Shown: positions 55,220-63,989 of the stretch, one piece after another | Numbering within the stretch: the stretch's first letter is position 1 | How the letters are laid out: each line of letters begins with the position of its first letter | Source: Calothrix sp. PCC 7103 | GTDB taxonomy: Bacteria > Cyanobacteriota > Cyanobacteriia > Cyanobacteriales > Nostocaceae | Length of the DNA: 64,000 bases | Direction of reading: 5' to 3' | Assembly: GCF_000331305.1 (NCBI RefSeq) | Contig: NZ_KB217478.1 | Location: 8,729,495 to 8,793,494 of the forward strand | Position numbers and translations under genes: made by a program | Notes under the pieces: generated by a model | What the model was told of the DNA's origin: nothing | The model's input: only the letters and a program-made list of their open reading frames with translations | Databases searched by the model: none

Positions 55220-55517
55220 ATAAACCAATCGAACGTTAATTGCTCGAACAAGAGAAAATCTTAAAAATTCCCCAATCCACAACTAGTAGCTGTGGTTGGC
55301 TTTAAAATTAGGAATAAGCCACATTCCAATACAGGTTGCAACTCGCAAATACCATTATCCCGCTTGCGGATTCCTTCCATCCCCAGTTTCATGCCAAGCT
55401 TTCTAGAAGTCAGGATAGTTCATATTTTGGGCACAGTGCCAAATAACTATAGTTTAGATATCCTAGATTGAAGTAAATCAAAAATTTTTATAGTTACCCA
55501 GTGGAGCGAAAAGATAA

Positions 55518-55949
55518 ATGTCCTCTGAAGAATTGAAGCAACTCGTCAAGCAGCACGGAAAAGTAGCAAAGGAATTTGAGAAAGAAGCCATTCAGATCGG
55601 ACACATTTACTTGATTCAGAATTTCCAGTTTTCACCGATAATGCAGCAATTCCTTGATATGCTTCTAGCTCCTAGAAAAAATCTTGATTATGGTATTCCT
55701 GATATTCGAGTTTTTGCAAAGCCCAAAGGTTATCAGTTCTTCAGGTCTGATGAAGAAGAAACAGAGATTGAAATTAGTGATTGGTTAGATTTTCTGTGTG
55801 CGACTTACCCAGATAACTATGATTTCTCCACACTCCCGGACTGGTGGACTGAGGATGATATGCTAAATGAGGCTGAAGTGATGCAACCAATAGATTTTGC
55901 CATCTGGATGTTAGACCATTTTGGGAGCAATGCGATTTTGTTAAATTAG
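55518..55949 (+). CDS. Unknown soluble protein
   Basis: A 143-aa acidic protein (KQLVKQHGKVAKEFEKEAIQIGHIYLIQN, then WLDFLCATYPDNYDFSTLPDWWTEDD). No motif recognised. It follows the SWIM gene by about 300 bp in the same direction, and an upstream TATCCTAGATT could be a promoter element. The region around it also lacks GGCGCC. Likely real because of its composition and length, but the function is open. Confidence 0.6.
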   Translation: MSSEELKQLVKQHGKVAKEFEKEAIQIGHIYLIQNFQFSPIMQQFLDMLLAPRKNLDYGIPDIRVFAKPKGYQFFRSDEEETEIEISDWLDFLCATYPDNYDFSTLPDWWTEDDMLNEAEVMQPIDFAIWMLDHFGSNAILLN

Positions 55950-56313
55950 CTCAAGAGTTGATGTATACAAAAAAATATTTTAAGTACATTTTTTTATTTA
56001 ATACATTATATACAGTATTAATACTGAATTAAGCTCAAGCTTAAAATGATTTAACTATATGACCATATAACACAAAAACTTCAATAAGATGAATATACAT
56101 AACTAATATAAAACTACTAAAAAACACTTTAAAAAGCGAGGGCATAGCGTAGCAATGCCGAGCGCACGGGCGCCTTGAATCAAAAATTATAAACTACTAT
56201 ATGCGGTAGTTGTAAGTGTATATGATGGAAGCGACCATGCTTTATTAAAAGTGTTCATAAAAAAAGGTAGGATTACCGAGTAGCAGTAGTTTAATAACTC
56301 GGATGCACCTACC
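55950..56313. other. Gap before ISKra4 remnant
   Basis: 364 bp of AT-rich sequence without a gene. One short dispersed-repeat-like segment (GCATAGCGTAGCAATGCCGAGCGC area, about 56143-56168) contains a GGCGCC. The sequence 56262-56310 is probably the left end of the transposon. Confidence 0.45.
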
Positions 56314-57786
56314 ATGACAAAATATATATATCCAACTTTAGATTTAAGCAAATACGAGCCAAGATTTTAAAGATTCAGTTACGAAACTTTTTGAATTAGA
56401 CAATGTAAGGGAATGGGATGGTAGGATTGTTAAAGCTCGTGAACAAGAAATTAGAGATGCAGCGCTTGTATTAGCTGGACAATGTATTGCGATATTGTTA
56501 TACAATCTCTCTCAATCTCAGGAAGCATTAGACACAGCAATGACTCAAACTCAGGGCTACTGGGAGTTAGAAACAAGAAAACACGGCTCTCGTCGAAGAC
56601 AGATTTTAACAGTTGGGAATGTTTTAATAACTCTATTATTACCTTATGTAACAATTAGAAACGAGAATAATGAAAAAGAAAAAATAATAAATATGAACAT
56701 CAAGGTTTCTGTCCATTTTTAAAATGGTTGGGAATGGAAGAAGGTATAACTCCTTTAGCTTGGTCAACAATTGCTAAATATGGTGCAATTGCTAGTTCAT
56801 TTGAAGCCGCATGTACAACTTTAATAGATTGGGGAATCAACATCAGCTTAAAAAGAATTGAACGACTCACATATAGATTTGGTCAAATAGGGATAAACTT
56901 ACGAAAATCAAAATTAGAGAGCCTGAAAAATAATAATTTAATGCCAGAAAATACTCTTCAAGGGCAGCGTGTTGTAATCGCTGTAGACGGAGGCAGAAGT
57001 AAAATAAGAATTAACAAATCAGACGACAAAAATGAAAAAACAAACCGATATGGCTTTGATGGAATATGGGTAGAGCCAAAACTATTAACAATTTATGTTG
57101 TTGATGAGCAGGGTAAAAAATTAAAATAATGAAATTCCTATTACTAATGATGGTACATATCATGGTCATAAACCATTTTTAGAGATTTTAGAAATGTCAG
57201 AGCGTAAGTCTAGGAATTAACCAAGCAAAGCAAGTTCTATTAATTGCAGATGGAGCTGAGTGGATATGGCTACATATTCCTCCACTTTTAAAACGTTTAG
57301 GATGTCCAGATGAAACTTATGAATTATATGATTTTTATCATGTTACAGAACACTTACAAAAATTTGCTGATGCAGCTTTCACCAAAGAGAAAGAGCGAAA
57401 AGGTTGGTTTAAAAACGCACGAAAAACTTTAAAAGAACGTGGCGCTTTGACGTTAATAAAAAAGATGAATAAATTTATTGCCGAAGCTTCTGGAGAAAGA
57501 TGTAACATTATGACGCAACAAAGAGATTATTTACTACGTGCGTACCGTGAAGGTCGTTTAAATTATCCTGAAATTATAGAGAAAAAACTACCAATTGGTA
57601 GCGGAGAAGAGCGAAAGTTTAATTCGACAGGTTGTGAATTTAAGAATTAAAGGAAATAGTAAATTTTGGTTAAAAAATAATGCGGAAATTATGTTACATC
57701 TCCGTTGCCAATGGATAGCTGGTAGTTGGGATGCTTTCTGCAATTCAATTTTCACTTCTTTTATTAATCCTAAAAATGGTGGATAA
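56314..57786 (+). pseudogene. ISKra4-family transposase, frame-shifted
   Basis: Pieces of one transposase lie in different frames. The start is MTKYIYPTLDLSKYEPRF. Then come AQTQGYWELETRKHGSRRRQ-like zinc-region remnants. VVIAVDGGRSKIRINK follows, then ILLIADGAEWIWLHIPPLLKRLGCPDETYELYDFYHVTEHLQKF, and the tail ERCNIMTQQRDYLLRAYREGRLNYPEIIEKKLPIGSGE. These are the hallmarks of ISKra4. At least four frameshifts or stops (near 56365, 56720, 57128 and 57605) make it non-functional. No clear terminal inverted repeats were identified. Confidence 0.8.
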
Positions 57787-58188
57787 ATTTTATACCAATT
57801 GTGTCTTTTGATAGCAATACTTGTCAGAAAATATACATAAAAATTCACCTACTGATGTAGTTAATTTACTGAAATAAATCTAAAAATATTTACTGCCAAC
57901 CTTTTTGTTATCATCAAAAGGGTAAACTTATTGTGCAAATTTTAAAATAATTGTCATAAATATAACTTTTCATCTATGTACGAGAAATAGTAATCGTGTT
58001 TAGTATGAGGTGATTTAACAAAATCGCATTGCTCCCAGTTTAATATTACCCTGAGAATTACTTTTACTCTTTTTTGGCATCTCGCTCAACTCCCCCTCGC
58101 ACTATACAAATAGCCTATTTCAAATAGCGGCAACGAGGATAGTTGAGCAAACATTATTTAACATGAACAATACTTGTCACCTTTAGGT
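57787..58188. other. Gap between ISKra4 remnant and cassette array 2
   Basis: About 400 AT-rich bases without a gene. The segment 57787-57870 is probably the right end of the transposon. The rest shows no repeats or strong hairpins. Confidence 0.45.
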
Positions 58189-58479
58189 TTAAGATTGTTC
58201 GCTCTCGTACAAGATAGGCTTTTGTTCAATCATTGCGATTAAAGTGAGAAATTCTGTTTCTGGAGATAACTGCGTTTTGAAATATATACGAAAAGAACCG
58301 TCTGAGTAGATTTTAAGGTCTTTTTCATCGAATATCAGTTCATCTCGATATAACCATTTAATGACCTCCAAGTAAAACTCTGCCAAAAATAAAGCAGAAA
58401 AGTAAATTCTTCCTTTATCAGCTCCAGTTTGGGTATGAGTTAATACTTGAAATTGGGGATATGTGATGACAAGTGCCAT
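58189..58479 (-). CDS. Cassette family A protein, copy 2
   Basis: 96 aa (MALVITYPQFQVLTHTQTG). Paralogue of the 88-aa protein at 44362-44628, with an 8-residue longer C-terminus. Conserved GRIYFSALFLAEF, FDEKDLKIYSDGSFRIYF and SPETEFLTLIAMIEQ. Function unknown. It lies next to cassette gene B in both arrays, and the same hairpin precedes both. Confidence 0.75.
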   Translation of the reverse strand: MALVITYPQFQVLTHTQTGADKGRIYFSALFLAEFYLEVIKWLYRDELIFDEKDLKIYSDGSFRIYFKTQLSPETEFLTLIAMIEQKPILYESEQS

Positions 58480-58520
58480 AATATGTAACCGTTTTTAGAG
58501 AAATACTGAAATTTATGAAA

Positions 58521-58549
58521 AAGGGAATGAGATTTAAACTCATCCCCTT
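58521..58549 (-). promoter_or_regulatory. Conserved hairpin upstream of cassette gene A (copy 2)
   Basis: AAGGGAATGAG (58521-58531) pairs with CTCATCCCCTT (58539-58549), one G:C mismatch. It corresponds to 44670-44698. Confidence 0.5.
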
Positions 58550-58574
58550 GTTGTAGGCGCCGTGTTATCGATAT

Positions 58575-58895
58575 TTACCTTGACATCTGGTAAACGCTAC
58601 TATCAATCTCTAAACGATATATATTTCCGACATGTTCGTTAATAAAATATTCCAGGTCAGAACTTTGAGTTAAGGTAAGTTCGGTCGGAAGAATATAACC
58701 ATTTCTTTGCAGTGCGATTTTCGGATATTCTTGCTTTCCGCATTTCCCAGTTTTGACTACATCATAGTTAACTTGATTTATTTTCAAGTTATAGTTCGTC
58801 ACTGTATAACTGCCTAAAAACTCAGATAAGCTCAAAAGTGAATTAATTTGCTGCGAATGTGCTTGTCCATCTTCTGTTATGCAAGATATCAACAT
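58575..58895 (-). CDS. Cassette family B protein, copy 2
   Basis: 106 aa from ATG 58895 (frame open to 58964). This start aligns with the copy-1 start MFISCRTQ as MLISCITE and puts the GGCTCACGCC motif 35 nt upstream. Paralogue of 45415-45735 throughout. Function unknown. Confidence 0.75.
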   Translation of the reverse strand: MLISCITEDGQAHSQQINSLLSLSEFLGSYTVTNYNLKINQVNYDVVKTGKCGKQEYPKIALQRNGYILPTELTLTQSSDLEYFINEHVGNIYRLEIDSSVYQMSR

Positions 58896-58930
58896 ACTGT
58901 TTAATAGCGAAAATTTTCGCTGCATCTCAA

Positions 58931-58940
58931 GGCGTGAGCC
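58931..58940 (-). promoter_or_regulatory. GGCTCACGCC motif, occurrence 4
   Basis: Minus-strand GGCTCACGCC within CGGCTCACGCCT, 35 nt upstream of the family B copy-2 start (58895). Confidence 0.7.
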
Positions 58941-59194
58941 GAAAAACACATTGATAAATTGCACAACTTTAAAAACTTTGATGACAATGAAACGCGCTTA
59001 AAGCAACGGTGCCGTTACCGATACTACTAAATAATTTTCAAATTATGCGTTATAACTTTACTGCTAGCTTAAATAAAAATTATATTTGTTCTAAAATTAG
59101 ATTACTGGCGCCAATATTAAAAATCAGCGCTTGTGCAAAATTTGCCATATGCGTCTATATTTCAATACTTTTTTAATATATTATAGATTATATT

Positions 59195-59791
59195 CTATGT
59201 AGCAATAATTTGGCTATACTCCAATACAGCGTCGTACTGGTCAGCCATACGTGAACACCGAGCTATTAGTTCTAAATCTAAATCTGGTAGTAAAACACTT
59301 TTTGTAACTTTTTGATATGTACCTGCTTGTAGCGAATAAACTGAGATTAATCCATCTTCCCAATACCACACTTCTGGTATACTTAAACGTTTGTATATTT
59401 CTAACTTATTGATACCACCACTTGTTACTGTAATTTCTAGAATTAAATCAGGAACAGGTTTCTTTGTTCCTAAATTGTATGACTCGTTAGGTTCTCGACG
59501 ACCACTATTTTGCTGTCTACCAAGCGTTGCACTTCCCCGACCATAAAACCTAATATTTTTGATTCGCATATAAGCTTCCAGTAACATTGCTAATGTTTTC
59601 TTGGAATCTTCATGGTCATCGGATAATGGAGACATAATTTCGAGAATACCATCTAGATAAGTTAATCGGGCGCCTGTTCCCGCAAGAGTAACATCTAGTT
59701 GCTCTAGTTGTTCCCAACTTACGTCATGTAACAAGACGTAAGTGCTGCTGGGTGTGCTAGGTTTTTCGATGATTGGGTTTATCACGGTCAT
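59195..59791 (-). CDS. Uma2-family (DUF820) endonuclease-like protein
   Basis: 198 aa from ATG 59791 (frame open to 59806). Uma2/DUF820 features: TYLDGILEIMSPLSDDHED, KPVPDLILEITVTSGG (the PD-(D/E)XK-like core), KLEIYKRLSIPEVWYWEDG. Uma2 proteins are abundant in cyanobacteria and are predicted restriction-fold nucleases of unknown biological role. In array 2 it sits between family B and family C genes, whereas array 1 lacks it. No GGCTCACGCC motif precedes it, so it is probably an insertion into the array. Confidence 0.85.
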   Translation of the reverse strand: MTVINPIIEKPSTPSSTYVLLHDVSWEQLEQLDVTLAGTGARLTYLDGILEIMSPLSDDHEDSKKTLAMLLEAYMRIKNIRFYGRGSATLGRQQNSGRREPNESYNLGTKKPVPDLILEITVTSGGINKLEIYKRLSIPEVWYWEDGLISVYSLQAGTYQKVTKSVLLPDLDLELIARCSRMADQYDAVLEYSQIIAT

Positions 59792-59947
59792 AAACGTGTA
59801 CCACAAAGAAACTTATTAACATATTATAGCTTAGGCGCGACAATTGAAATTAAAAACTAGTTTTAATAAAAAGGCACCGAATAAAATAATAAAAAATTAA
59901 CGCTTAAGAAAAATTCCTTAAAGCGTTTAATATTTGTATTGTTCAAA

Positions 59948-60685
59948 TTACTGTTGATTCAGATATTTTACAAAATTTGAAACTTTCCAATTCAATCCGT
60001 GAACTCTATCAGCTATATTGGGTTTTGATGAGCTACCGTTACAAAGCAAACAGCTATCACATTTAAAAGAATCATCTTCAGCATTGCGGCAAAGAATCTC
60101 ATTATTATTTAAAGGTGCATCAGGAGCAATAATTCTAAATGTTCTCCAACCCATTTTTTGGGCTTCTTCTGCTTCTAATTTGGTATGAACTGATGCCATC
60201 AAATAATTTTTCCAATGGTGAGCATCATTTTCTAAATCTCTCCAACGATGTGTATGGCCAGTATGCTTATTTGATGCTAATATTATTGGTTCCCATACAT
60301 CAAATGGTACTGCTGTTGGGTCTCCATACGAACCAATTCTAACTGGATAGCAGTATCGTTTTAATATTGCTATCTCGTTGGCGCCGAATTTCGGATAAGT
60401 GCCTGTTGCGTGCTTGCGGTAAACGTTATTTAAAGGCAGCATATTGACATAGCAACATGCTGATTTACTCATTTTTAGTTCACAATTTCCACATACGCCA
60501 AAATCCAATCCTTGCTTTGCTGCGCTTGTAGGAGTAAGATTTTTTTGTAATATCCACGATTGTATCATACTTCTTCCAGTTCGACGATTAGATGTGGGAA
60601 ACACAAAACCAGTTAATACTAGAAATATAGGAGAACCATCTATCAAAGATTCCCCTTCCCAGACAAGGTAACTATTTTCTAACAT
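59948..60685 (-). CDS. Cys-rich plasmid/phage-type protein (DUF7227-like)
   Basis: A 245-aa protein. C-rich front: VCGNCELKMSKSACCYVNM. Then YPVRIGSYGDPTAVPFDVWEPII, THRWRDLENDAHHW, and a C-terminal CDSCLLCNGSSSKP cluster. The pattern recalls phage and plasmid proteins annotated as DUF7227, with iron-sulfur or zinc-binding potential. The function is unknown. In array 2 it lies between cassette genes. No GGCTCACGCC motif precedes it. Confidence 0.6.
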   Translation of the reverse strand: MLENSYLVWEGESLIDGSPIFLVLTGFVFPTSNRRTGRSMIQSWILQKNLTPTSAAKQGLDFGVCGNCELKMSKSACCYVNMLPLNNVYRKHATGTYPKFGANEIAILKRYCYPVRIGSYGDPTAVPFDVWEPIILASNKHTGHTHRWRDLENDAHHWKNYLMASVHTKLEAEEAQKMGWRTFRIIAPDAPLNNNEILCRNAEDDSFKCDSCLLCNGSSSKPNIADRVHGLNWKVSNFVKYLNQQ

Positions 60686-60866
60686 ATTGTGAAGGATGTA
60701 GTGCGTTTGATGAAGCGGTTATGGTCGCGCGGGGTTGACAGCAAAAAGTGCGACAAAGCTTTATTTATCGACCGAATATTTACAGATATTGATGTGTTAT
60801 CAAGAAAATATCCTCCAGATATAGATAATACTGGAGGATAGTAAGCATAAATACTATTGGTTTGAC

Positions 60867-61256
60867 TTAGAAGCAATTACGCTCATCAATCATTTCTGCT
60901 TGGTAATTAGCATTTGTACGCTCTGCATACTCCTGCCTGCGCTGCCATGAAATTTGATTCTGTAAAATTAAATCCTGAAGAGTTTTACCAAATTTTCGGC
61001 TAGCATAATCAAGTAACTGTTCTAGGGAATAACGTTTCTCCTGAACTGTACCAAAATCATTGGAAAAGCGCTCTTTAAATTCATTCCAATCAAACAGTTC
61101 CTTGAGAGAGCGCTTGGCAATTAACCCAGACAGTTCACGAATGGCGTAGTAGACTTTTGAGTACACACGCACTTGATAATCAGCAACAGCGTAGTCGCCT
61201 AAAATCGAAGTGTCGATTGGTTGAAAAGATGGCATGGCAGATTTTTGCTTCGGCAT
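60867..61256 (-). CDS. Unknown cassette protein
   Basis: 129 aa, charged and helical (KVYYAIRELSGLIAKRSLKELFDWNEFKERFSNDFGTVQEKRYSLEQLLDYASRKFGKTLQDLILQ split across). ATG 61256 lies 33 nt from a GGCTGACGCC motif, which supports both the gene and the start. No homologue was noticed in array 1. Confidence 0.65.
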   Translation of the reverse strand: MPKQKSAMPSFQPIDTSILGDYAVADYQVRVYSKVYYAIRELSGLIAKRSLKELFDWNEFKERFSNDFGTVQEKRYSLEQLLDYASRKFGKTLQDLILQNQISWQRRQEYAERTNANYQAEMIDERNCF

Positions 61257-61288
61257 ATCTAAAATTCCTAATTCTTCAAATATGTACA

Positions 61289-61298
61289 GGCGTCAGCC
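61289..61298 (-). promoter_or_regulatory. GGCTGACGCC motif variant, occurrence 5
   Basis: Minus-strand GGCTGACGCC, 33 nt upstream of the start at 61256; the same one-base variant as at 47038-47047. Confidence 0.6.
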
Positions 61299-61331
61299 TT
61301 ATAGTGTTAGTGTTCGTACAATTACATTTGT

Positions 61332-61577
61332 TTACCACCAAGCTGAGTCATCGCAGTCAGCCATCAAATCTTTCTTGTCACTATACATTTGGTACTCATT
61401 CTCCAATTTTTCTAAATCAACATCCAATGCAAGAAGACGCACTTCGCACATTATTTCTTGAACTTGGTCTTGCTCACTTACACCTGCGTAGTAACTCTTG
61501 ATAAATTTGTCGGCTTTACCCATAAATTTCTCAAGGCTGGTGACAAAAGTTTGCTCAAAACTAATTTGCTGAATCAT
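61332..61577 (-). CDS. Small unknown cassette protein
   Basis: 82 aa from ATG 61577 (alternative ATG 61601). The chosen start leaves the GGCTCACGCC motif 35 nt upstream, like other cassette genes. Helical: FVTSLEKFMGKADKFIKSYYAGVSEQDQVQEIM. No family recognised. Confidence 0.6.
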   Translation of the reverse strand: MIQQISFEQTFVTSLEKFMGKADKFIKSYYAGVSEQDQVQEIMCEVRLLALDVDLEKLENEYQMYSDKKDLMADCDDSAWW

Positions 61578-61611
61578 ACATGTCTCGCCAATTGCTTTCA
61601 TCCTTATCAAA

Positions 61612-61621
61612 GGCGTGAGCC
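61612..61621 (-). promoter_or_regulatory. GGCTCACGCC motif, occurrence 6
   Basis: Minus-strand GGCTCACGCC within CGGCTCACGCCT, 35 nt from ATG 61577. Confidence 0.7.
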
Positions 61622-61663
61622 GCAATTTTGTTGGCACCTACCTAATTGTGTTCTGGTTTTGAC

Positions 61664-62058
61664 TTATTTTTTCTTGTTAACTACGTATTCCCAACTACAC
61701 TTACCGCGTTTGCCTGGAATCATCTCTAATTGTTCGCGTCTATAATAAAGAGTTAAGCGAGTACCTTTAGCGATACCTGGTTTATCTCTAAAATAGATGA
61801 GATAATCGCCTGTGGCTGGAGAATAATAATCAACCACCCCAACAGAATTTGTTAAATCTAGCCAGTTGTGGCAATCGTACCCACTTACCCGAACCCTTGT
61901 ACCACGCTGAATAACAAAGAAATCAAGCTCTATAGCATTCCTATATGAATTGTAAAAAATTATCCCCGTAGAGACGCGATTAATCGCGTCTCTACAACGC
62001 ACGGTTTTCACGAATGATTTAGGACTGCTATAGTTGAGTTGTGTTGTTCTTATTCATA
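61664..62058 (-). pseudogene. Cassette family C gene, copy 2, disrupted by a MITE
   Basis: Family C coding sequence (VRVSGYDCHNWLDLTNSVGVV, GDYLIYFRDKPGIAKGTRL) is present from 61664 to about 61928. The original start is ATG 62058 (MNKNNTTQL), but the MITE at 61932-62030 intervenes and gives CTATAG, a stop, after 9 codons. Removing the element and one TA restores TTQLELDFFVIQRG, parallel to QLSLNFSVIKNC of copy 1. An alternative GTG start at 62011, inside the MITE, keeps the frame open and would give a chimaeric N-terminus. Confidence 0.75.
61932..62030. repeat. MITE, same family as 46595-46695
   Basis: A 99-bp element. The left end TAGCATTCCTATATGAATTG is a degraded version of the right end, whose complement reads TAGCAGTCCTAAATCATTCG. 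TA duplications flank it at 61930-61931 and 62031-62032. An inner perfect palindrome of 28 bp (61967-61994, starting GTAGAGACGC) lies within. Confidence 0.85.
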
Positions 62059-62099
62059 ATGAAAATGCATGAATAGTTGGCGCCTGTGTCGATTTCTCA

Positions 62100-62462
62100 T
62101 TAATATTCATTGGGTAACAGTAATACTTTTTGCACCAAGTAAAGCTTGATGTGAGGTAAAGGAAAATTGGTGTATGGAATTTCCTGTCTCAGAACTTCTT
62201 GGTTTGTATCCAATTCACAGATTAAGATACCTGATTTATCTTGCAATACTAAACGCCAAATTTGAAATTCTTTAAGCTGAGGGTTTGATAATAAATAAGG
62301 GTTTTGGTGCGAAGCAATAGCATCAAGCAACCAAAAGCATTCAGCAGCTTCAGCTAGATACTTAATTCCCGAAGTATATTTAATGCCTAACCAATGCTTA
62401 TGAATTACATCAGAACCTACAAACCGTCTGAGTTTAGCATTAATTTGTTCAGCGCTTTCCAC
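62100..62462 (-). CDS. DUF6876-like protein, copy 2
   Basis: 121 aa from GTG 62462. The frame is open to ATG 62489, but GTG 62462 aligns exactly with the copy-1 start (ESAEQINAKLRRF vs KSTEGIIAELKQF). It has GAGG 8 nt upstream and leaves the GGCTCACGCC motif 36 nt away, as in other cassette genes. Conserved KHWLGIKYTSGIKYLAEAAECFWLLDAIASHQ and IPYTNFPLPHIKLYLVQKVLLLPNEY. Function unknown. Confidence 0.75.
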   Translation of the reverse strand: MESAEQINAKLRRFVGSDVIHKHWLGIKYTSGIKYLAEAAECFWLLDAIASHQNPYLLSNPQLKEFQIWRLVLQDKSGILICELDTNQEVLRQEIPYTNFPLPHIKLYLVQKVLLLPNEY

Positions 62463-62498
62463 GACTTTTACCTCACTGTATAGTTTCATCCAACTAGA

Positions 62499-62508
62499 GG
62501 CGTGAGCC
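62499..62508 (-). promoter_or_regulatory. GGCTCACGCC motif, occurrence 7
   Basis: Minus-strand GGCTCACGCC within CGGCTCACGCCT, 36 nt upstream of GTG 62462. Confidence 0.7.
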
Positions 62509-62746
62509 GTTTAAAAGTTTTTATAGCTTCTAGAAATACTATCAATGAAAACTTTTGTGGTTCTTTAGGCTGTTTGCTTCCTCTTCGTCATGAGGTACTG
62601 TTCGTATACTGACAAAGGTCTTCGCTGCGGACATATCAAATAAAAATATTTTTGATGCTATACTTTAAACGGTTAAGATTTTAACTTTACGAAAAGATTG
62701 AAACTTGAGATTTAACAAGCTATTCAGCTTTTCTTTTTTATCTGTA

Positions 62747-63015
62747 TTAGCGCGCGTTAATACAGTTAGATATGGCAGCTTTAAAGTCGGAAAAATGTTC
62801 ATAGTATTTCGAGTACAAACATTCTTTTTTCACATACCTCCACAAACGCTCTATCAAATTTAGCTGCGGAGAATAAGATGGTAAAAAACATAACTGTATA
62901 CCCAATTCTTCAGCGTAGTCTTGAACAAGTCTACATCTTTGATATCGAGCATTATCAAGGACAACGGCTATTGGTATATTTAAACCTAATGATGCTATGC
63001 TATGAAAAAGAAATT
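62747..63015 (-). pseudogene. IS630-family transposase C-terminal remnant
   Basis: The minus strand encodes IPIAVVLDNARYQRCRLVQDY, then GIQLCFLPSYSPQLNLIERLWRYVKKE (the DDE Glu region), and ends at a TAA at 62747-62749. The N-terminal two-thirds of the transposase are missing. No terminal repeats found. Its sequence differs from the IS630 at 31242-32317, so it is a separate element. Confidence 0.8.
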
Positions 63016-63197
63016 TTTCATATGGGAAAATATGGTTTTTTTGTATTAAATAAGGCTTTGGCTGAAGACTTTGAAGCCTGCCGGGAGAAACACAATTTAA
63101 TGTATAATCAAGAAAGTATTAAACAAAAATACAAGATTACTATATACTTTTGTCACTAAATTTAGGATGAGATTTTCCCAAAGCCACATTTAAGACT

Positions 63198-63989
63198 TCA
63201 AAACTCTATAAAAAACTTAGGTTGAGTTGCATCGTAGTAATTTGCACAGAAGTACTCAAATCCAAAATGCACTCCCACTAACCATAATGCAATAACAATG
63301 TCGCGCTCACGTTCCGGAACCAAACTACCGACCACTTCCTTGAAACTAGTTTTATCTAAATCTTGGTGCTGATAAAGCTCCGATTGCAATTTCAAGAAAA
63401 TAATCATTGATACGGCGCCCAACTTAGCATCTAAAGCAGCATCGAACAAACTCATTACATCATCAACTTTTTCTAACAAGTCGTCAAGTGTAGCATTTTT
63501 ATTAGTAATTTCCTTTAAACAAGAACGATACTTATCTAATAAATCAGTGATATTATCGTTACTTGGGTAAAGCTTGCTAAGAATTTTCCCAAAATCATAA
63601 AAATAGGCAATATCAGTATTTGGCATGACTTCATGACGGGTATAACACAATAAGTTCTCGATTAAGGCGCCATCAAAAGGAAATTCTTCGCCACGGCTGT
63701 TTCGAGAGGCGCCGGACAAAGCATCATCCTTAATTTGATTTATAGTATTTTTGTACTTATCTATATCTAATCCAGCAATTTTAAGTAATGCTGTACCACC
63801 TAACAATGATAAAGATGACTGTCGTTGTTGAACAGAAGTATGAACATAACTCTCAAATATCGGTTCGCCTACGTTTATATTGCTATCAACTCGCCCAATT
63901 AGTAAGCGTTTACCCCGTTCAGTAATTGGATAAACACAATCTAAGTTGTGTATGGAAATGTTGATAAAATGTTGGTTGATTTTTCTCAA
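63198..63989 (-). CDS. Unknown protein, start possibly beyond window
   Basis: At least 263 aa, reading from a TTG at 63989. The frame stays open to the window edge, so the real start may lie outside. Mostly helical (LDDLLEKVDDVMSLFDAALDAKLGAVSMIIFLKLQSEL); no motif recognised. Two GGCGCC sites lie close together near 63670 and 63710. Neighbours beyond the edge are needed to judge its role. Confidence 0.6.
   Translation of the reverse strand: MRKINQHFINISIHNLDCVYPITERGKRLLIGRVDSNINVGEPIFESYVHTSVQQRQSSLSLLGGTALLKIAGLDIDKYKNTINQIKDDALSGASRNSRGEEFPFDGALIENLLCYTRHEVMPNTDIAYFYDFGKILSKLYPSNDNITDLLDKYRSCLKEITNKNATLDDLLEKVDDVMSLFDAALDAKLGAVSMIIFLKLQSELYQHQDLDKTSFKEVVGSLVPERERDIVIALWLVGVHFGFEYFCANYYDATQPKFFIEF

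Noticed and set aside
61457..61745. Plus-strand frames opposite the small cassette genes
   Set aside because: Antisense to genes supported by the GGCTCACGCC motif and by paralogues.
62878..63159. Plus-strand 93-aa frame
   Set aside because: It is antisense to an IS630 transposase remnant, which explains the sequence better.
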